Positions 5,976 to 8,943 of a stretch of 8,943 nucleotides of DNA are shown piece by piece. The notes beneath the pieces are model-generated. The model was not told the DNA's origin and ran no database searches. It saw only the letters and a list, made by a program, of their open reading frames with translations. The stretch covers positions 1 through 8,943 of the forward strand of contig CABUMU010000082.1 in NCBI GenBank assembly GCA_902492855.1, given 5' to 3'. The position numbers and the translations under genes are program-made. Within the stretch, counting starts at the first letter, position 1, and each line of letters starts with the position of its first letter. The stretch comes from an uncultured Collinsella sp. GTDB taxonomy: Bacteria; Actinomycetota; Coriobacteriia; Coriobacteriales; Coriobacteriaceae.

Positions 5976-7325
5976 CTAGCTTTCGATATAGTCTTTGAGC
6001 TTGCTGCTGCGGCTCGGGTGGCGGAGCTTGGCCAAGGTCTTGGACTCGATCTGGCGGATACGCTCGCGCGTGACGCCAAACTCGCGGCCGACTTCCTCGA
6101 GCGTGCGGGGATGCCCGTCGACAAGGCCAAAGCGCAGCTCGATAACCTTGCGCTCACGATCGGCAAGCGAGTCGAGCACCTGGGTGAGCTGCTCCTGCAG
6201 CATGGAGAAGCTGGCGGCATCGGGCGGAACGATAGCCTGGGAGTCCTCGATGAAGTCGCCCAGCTGGGAATCCTCTTCCTCGCCGATGGGGGTCTCGAGC
6301 GACACGGGCTCCTGCGAAATCTTCTGGATCTCGCGGACGCGGTCGGCGCTCATGTCCATCTCGGCACCGATCTCCTCAGGGGTCGGGTCGCGACCCAGGT
6401 CCTGAAGGAGCTGGCGCTGCACGCGGACGAGCTTGTTGATGGTCTCGACCATATGCACGGGAATACGGATGGTACGGGCCTGATCGGCAATGGCGCGCGT
6501 AATGGCCTGACGGATCCACCACGTGGCGTACGTGGAGAACTTAAAGCCCTTCTGGTAGTCGAACTTCTCAACGGCGCGGATCAGACCGAGGTTGCCCTCC
6601 TGGATCAGGTCAAGGAACAGCATGCCGCGGCCGACATAGCGCTTGGCGATGGAGACGACCAGACGCAGGTTTGCGCTGATGAGTGCCTGCTTAGCTTCGA
6701 GGCCGACGTTCTCAATGCGCGTAAGACGACGCATCTCGGCACGCGTGAGCTCGAGCTCACCGGCATCGGCGGCCTCGAGCTTCTCGGTGGCCTCAAGACC
6801 GGCCTCGATCTTCATGGCCAGATCGACCTCTTCGGAGGCGGTCAGCAGGTCGACCTTGCCGATCTCTTTGAGGTACATACGAACCGGATCGCCGGTCAGC
6901 ATCACCGTGGAGGCATCGATGCCACGCACGCGGGAGCGTGAACGGGACGTGCGCACGGTGCGCTTCTTCTTGCTCTTGGAAGAACCCATCTCGGCATCGG
7001 CCTGACGGGCCATCTTGAGCTCGTGATCGTCGAGCGAGCCGGAATCGTGCTCGTCGTCGTCATCGAAATCGTCGGTATCGGTATCGTTATCGTCATCGTC
7101 GACGTCCATGGGGGCGTCGTCGTTACCGCTCGCGGAGATAATCTGAATGCCGCTGTTGCGCAGCGCGGAATACACCGCGGTGAGCTGCTCGTCAGAAACA
7201 TCGATATCCTTCAGGGCGACCTGAATCTCGTCCTCGGTTACCGAAGTCCTGTTTGAGCCGTTGCCCATGAGCTTTGCAACGTAGGATTCCAGCCCAGTAC
7301 CCGTGCTCTCAGTCTTTTTTGGCAC
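5976..7325 (-). CDS. rpoD: RNA polymerase primary sigma factor (RpoD/SigA)
   Basis: Housekeeping sigma-70 that directs RNA polymerase to -10/-35 promoters. Counting 449 residues from the GTG start: N-terminal region 1.1-like helices (about 12-66); an acidic stretch with 15 Asp/Glu in 21 residues (74-94); a basic Lys/Arg/Ser segment (117-134); region 1.2 DPVRMYLKEIG (146-156); region 2 from RLVVSIAKRYVGRG (221-234) through the -10-binding FSTYATWWIRQAI (263-275); region 3 beginning at RIPVHM (287-292); and region 4 with the helix-turn-helix TLEEVGREFGVTRERIRQIESKTLAKLRHPSRS (408-440), which binds the -35. The GTG at 7325-7323 is chosen because AAGGGAG (7337-7331) lies 5 nt upstream. The in-frame ATG at 7340 has no such site and would overlap it. 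dnaG lies 110 bp upstream; a weak extended -10 (TGCTAAAGT, 7366-7358) in that gap may give an extra promoter. Confidence 0.96.
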   Translation of the reverse strand: MPKKTESTGTGLESYVAKLMGNGSNRTSVTEDEIQVALKDIDVSDEQLTAVYSALRNSGIQIISASGNDDAPMDVDDDDNDTDTDDFDDDDEHDSGSLDDHELKMARQADAEMGSSKSKKKRTVRTSRSRSRVRGIDASTVMLTGDPVRMYLKEIGKVDLLTASEEVDLAMKIEAGLEATEKLEAADAGELELTRAEMRRLTRIENVGLEAKQALISANLRLVVSIAKRYVGRGMLFLDLIQEGNLGLIRAVEKFDYQKGFKFSTYATWWIRQAITRAIADQARTIRIPVHMVETINKLVRVQRQLLQDLGRDPTPEEIGAEMDMSADRVREIQKISQEPVSLETPIGEEEDSQLGDFIEDSQAIVPPDAASFSMLQEQLTQVLDSLADRERKVIELRFGLVDGHPRTLEEVGREFGVTRERIRQIESKTLAKLRHPSRSSKLKDYIES

Positions 7326-7330
7326 AGATT

Positions 7331-7337
7331 CTCCCTT
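7331..7337 (-). promoter_or_regulatory. Shine-Dalgarno that fixes a GTG start for rpoD
   Basis: AAGGGAG on the minus strand, a 5-nt spacer (AATCT), then GTG. The ATG 15 nt further up overlaps this site and is preceded by AGTCCTGTGGACT, which has no anti-Shine-Dalgarno match. The protein then starts MPKKTESTG. Confidence 0.7.
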
Positions 7338-7379
7338 CATAGTCCACAGGACTCAATACTTTAGCACACACATTGACGT

Positions 7380-7407
7380 CTATACCCAAAAAGAAGACTG
7401 GATATAG
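7380..7407 (-). other. Hairpin in the dnaG-rpoD intergenic region
   Basis: In minus-strand RNA CTATATCC (7407-7400) can pair with GGGTATAG (7387-7380) as an 8-bp stem with one G-U pair and a 12-nt pyrimidine-rich loop (AGTCTTCTTTTT). No T run follows, so it is not a normal terminator. Its place 28 bp after the dnaG stop would suit an RNA processing or partial-attenuation site that separates dnaG from rpoD expression. That role is inferred. Confidence 0.4.
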
Positions 7408-7435
7408 GCGAGAATACGCTGGTTGACCACAACAT

Positions 7436-8943
7436 CTAGGCTTGTTCGGTGCCCGCAGCCTCCAGGCCGATCAAACGGAACGGGTCCGCCACGCCGCCGA
7501 TCGACTTTTGCAGTTCGCGTTGACGTTGCGAATCCTGCGCGGCCTGCACGGTCAGCGCGCGACGGGCCTCATCATCGAGTGAACGGTCCTGGCGCAGCTT
7601 GGCCTGTGCGGCACGCATGCGACGCTTGATGGTGTAGAGCTCAAGCGTATCAAGCATAAACACGATGTTCGTCTCGGTGGGGTGCTTGCTCGTCGCGGAG
7701 ATGCGCCCGGCACTCACAAGCGTTGCCGCATCGGGACACACTGAGCGCGCCGCATCCATGCAGGCTGCAGGATCGGTTCCCGGCGGCGTTGCCAGAACGG
7801 CCCATGCAATGGACTCGTGACGCGGGTCAACCCACTCGATGGAGCAGATGCGGTCGGCATACGTGCGGAACAGGTCGGGGTAGCTCGTGAGCATCGTCAA
7901 CAGCTCGCGCTCCCCTGCCAAGGACTTGCGTTCAAGATCGGTAAGAACCATCGGCGCCGCCGCAGCCGGTGCGCCCGAACCGTCAGCCACAGGCACAGCG
8001 CCCATACCATCAGGCACATCGATCGGCGGAAGATCGTCGGGGGCCTCCACGGGCGCGGCACCGTAGGCATCGAGCGGGACGTAGTCGTACGGCTCTTCTT
8101 CGACCGGCGTCGCTACTGCCGGCGTCGCGCCCGATGCCCAAGCGCCGCGACCGGCATCGCGAGAACCCGACGCCCGACCGCCCGCGCTACCGGACCGCTC
8201 AGCCTGTGCCCGCTGGCGCTCATAGTTCTGCTCACGACGTCGTTCAGCATCCTCGCGCTTGGCGACATCGCGAAACACACGGCCCGAGCTCGCGCGCACG
8301 GTCTCCAGGTCCAAACCAAGCAGGTCGGCAATCTGGATAAAGTACGTGTCGATCATATAGCTATCGCGCAGCGGATAGATAAGCGTCAGCGCATCTTCCA
8401 GCGCCTTGGCGCGACCGCCCGGCGTGCTAATATCGCTCGACTCCTGCAGCGAACGGTACACAAAGTCCATAAGCGGCTCGGCCGCGTCGATGCGCGCCTG
8501 CAGCTCCTGGCCGCCGTGCGCCGAAATAAACTCCATAGGGTCGTTGCCGTCGGGCAGCACCACGCAGCGCAGGTCCATAGAATCCTGCTCGATAAACTGA
8601 ATCGCACGGCGAGCGGCCTTTTGGCCGGCGGCGTCACCATCGAACATGTACACGATGCGCTTGGCAAAGCGGGTGAGCGTCTTGACATGATGCTCCGTGA
8701 GCGCGGTGCCCAGCGTGGCGACAACGTTTTTAATCCCCGCCTCCCAGCAGGCGATGCAATCGGTATAGCCCTCCACCACGATGGCGGTATCCTGCGCGAC
8801 GATAAACTCCTTGGCCCAATTAAAACCGTAGAGGTTTCGCTTTTTATGGAACACGCTCGTCTCGGCGGTGTTGAGATACTTAGGCTGACCGTCGCCCATA
8901 ATGCGACCGCCAAAGGCAATGTTGTGACCCTGCTCGTCAAAGA
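7436..8943 (-). CDS. dnaG: DNA primase DnaG (5' part beyond the window)
   Basis: Synthesises RNA primers for Okazaki fragments with the replicative helicase. About 502 C-terminal codons are present. The frame stays open to the window edge, where it reads FDEQGHNIAFGGRIMGDG, which is internal primase sequence, so the ATG at 8899 is not the true start. The zinc-binding domain and the first part of the polymerase domain lie outside. Visible motifs, by nucleotide position, are FGGR near 8911-8900, PKYLN (8884-8870), the TOPRIM glutamate motif VEGYTD (8776-8759), the TOPRIM metal-binding FDGDAAG (8644-8624) and LPDGNDPMEF (8554-8525). A long Gly/Ala/Pro-rich linker (about 8209-7940) with acidic patches separates the catalytic core from a C-terminal helical domain, probably the DnaB-helicase interaction domain. 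The stop is 110 bp before the rpoD start; the pair resembles the dnaG-rpoD macromolecular-synthesis arrangement. Confidence 0.96.
   Translation of the reverse strand, partial: FDEQGHNIAFGGRIMGDGQPKYLNTAETSVFHKKRNLYGFNWAKEFIVAQDTAIVVEGYTDCIACWEAGIKNVVATLGTALTEHHVKTLTRFAKRIVYMFDGDAAGQKAARRAIQFIEQDSMDLRCVVLPDGNDPMEFISAHGGQELQARIDAAEPLMDFVYRSLQESSDISTPGGRAKALEDALTLIYPLRDSYMIDTYFIQIADLLGLDLETVRASSGRVFRDVAKREDAERRREQNYERQRAQAERSGSAGGRASGSRDAGRGAWASGATPAVATPVEEEPYDYVPLDAYGAAPVEAPDDLPPIDVPDGMGAVPVADGSGAPAAAAPMVLTDLERKSLAGERELLTMLTSYPDLFRTYADRICSIEWVDPRHESIAWAVLATPPGTDPAACMDAARSVCPDAATLVSAGRISATSKHPTETNIVFMLDTLELYTIKRRMRAAQAKLRQDRSLDDEARRALTVQAAQDSQRQRELQKSIGGVADPFRLIGLEAAGTEQA

Noticed and set aside
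6018..6941. 307-codon plus-strand frame opposite rpoD
   Set aside because: Complement of well-conserved sigma regions 2-4; no ribosome binding site and no recognisable fold. Shadow frame.
7050..7106. Short tandem-like GTC/ATC repeats, considered as a CRISPR-like or VNTR array
   Set aside because: They are in-frame Asp codons of the sigma acidic tract, too short and irregular for a CRISPR array; treated as low-complexity coding sequence.

Overview
The window is a GC-rich housekeeping segment of a bacterial chromosome, and every gene I can support lies on the minus strand. The protein families, the mixture of actinobacterial features (for example the VVKGLR and TFGH versions of CoaD motifs and the DLRLRHEGEILG-type RecG C-terminus) and the gene order dnaG-rpoD / tRNA-Asn x2 / asp23-fakA-recG-rsmD-coaD suggest a Coriobacteriia member, most likely Collinsella or a close relative. 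That assignment is made from memory of the families and was not tested by a search.

Layout in transcription order (high to low coordinates). 8943-7436: DNA primase dnaG, with its 5' part outside the window. 7325-5976: primary sigma factor rpoD, starting 110 bp after dnaG and closed by a strong hairpin at 5933-5966. 5902-5925: a perfect 24-bp palindrome of unknown role. 5893-5846: phased A-tracts, a -35 and a consensus -10 that drive two identical tRNA-Asn(GTT) genes at 5741-5815 and 5632-5706. A small hairpin separates the two tRNAs and a classic terminator (5596-5625) follows them. 5437-73: a compact operon of an Asp23/Gls24 protein, FakA-type DAK2 kinase, recG, rsmD and coaD. The last genes are nearly fused: 10 bp between fakA and recG, a 4-bp ATGA overlap between recG and rsmD, and an 8-bp overlap between rsmD and coaD. 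A further gene begins at the very edge (ATG at 4-2, with a good Shine-Dalgarno).

How they fit together: dnaG-rpoD links replication priming and housekeeping transcription, as in the classical macromolecular-synthesis arrangement. The tRNA pair is an independent stable-RNA unit with a growth-type promoter. The third unit joins fatty-acid activation (FakA), an envelope/alkaline-shock-family protein, stalled-fork rescue (RecG), 16S rRNA methylation (RsmD) and coenzyme A synthesis (CoaD).

I found no mobile element, CRISPR array, phage gene or defence system. The parts that ordinary annotation does not explain are the 24-bp palindrome, a hairpin between dnaG and rpoD, and acidic or low-complexity insertions in several proteins. 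Two protein starts (rpoD and the Asp23 gene) are better placed at GTG codons than at the upstream ATG.
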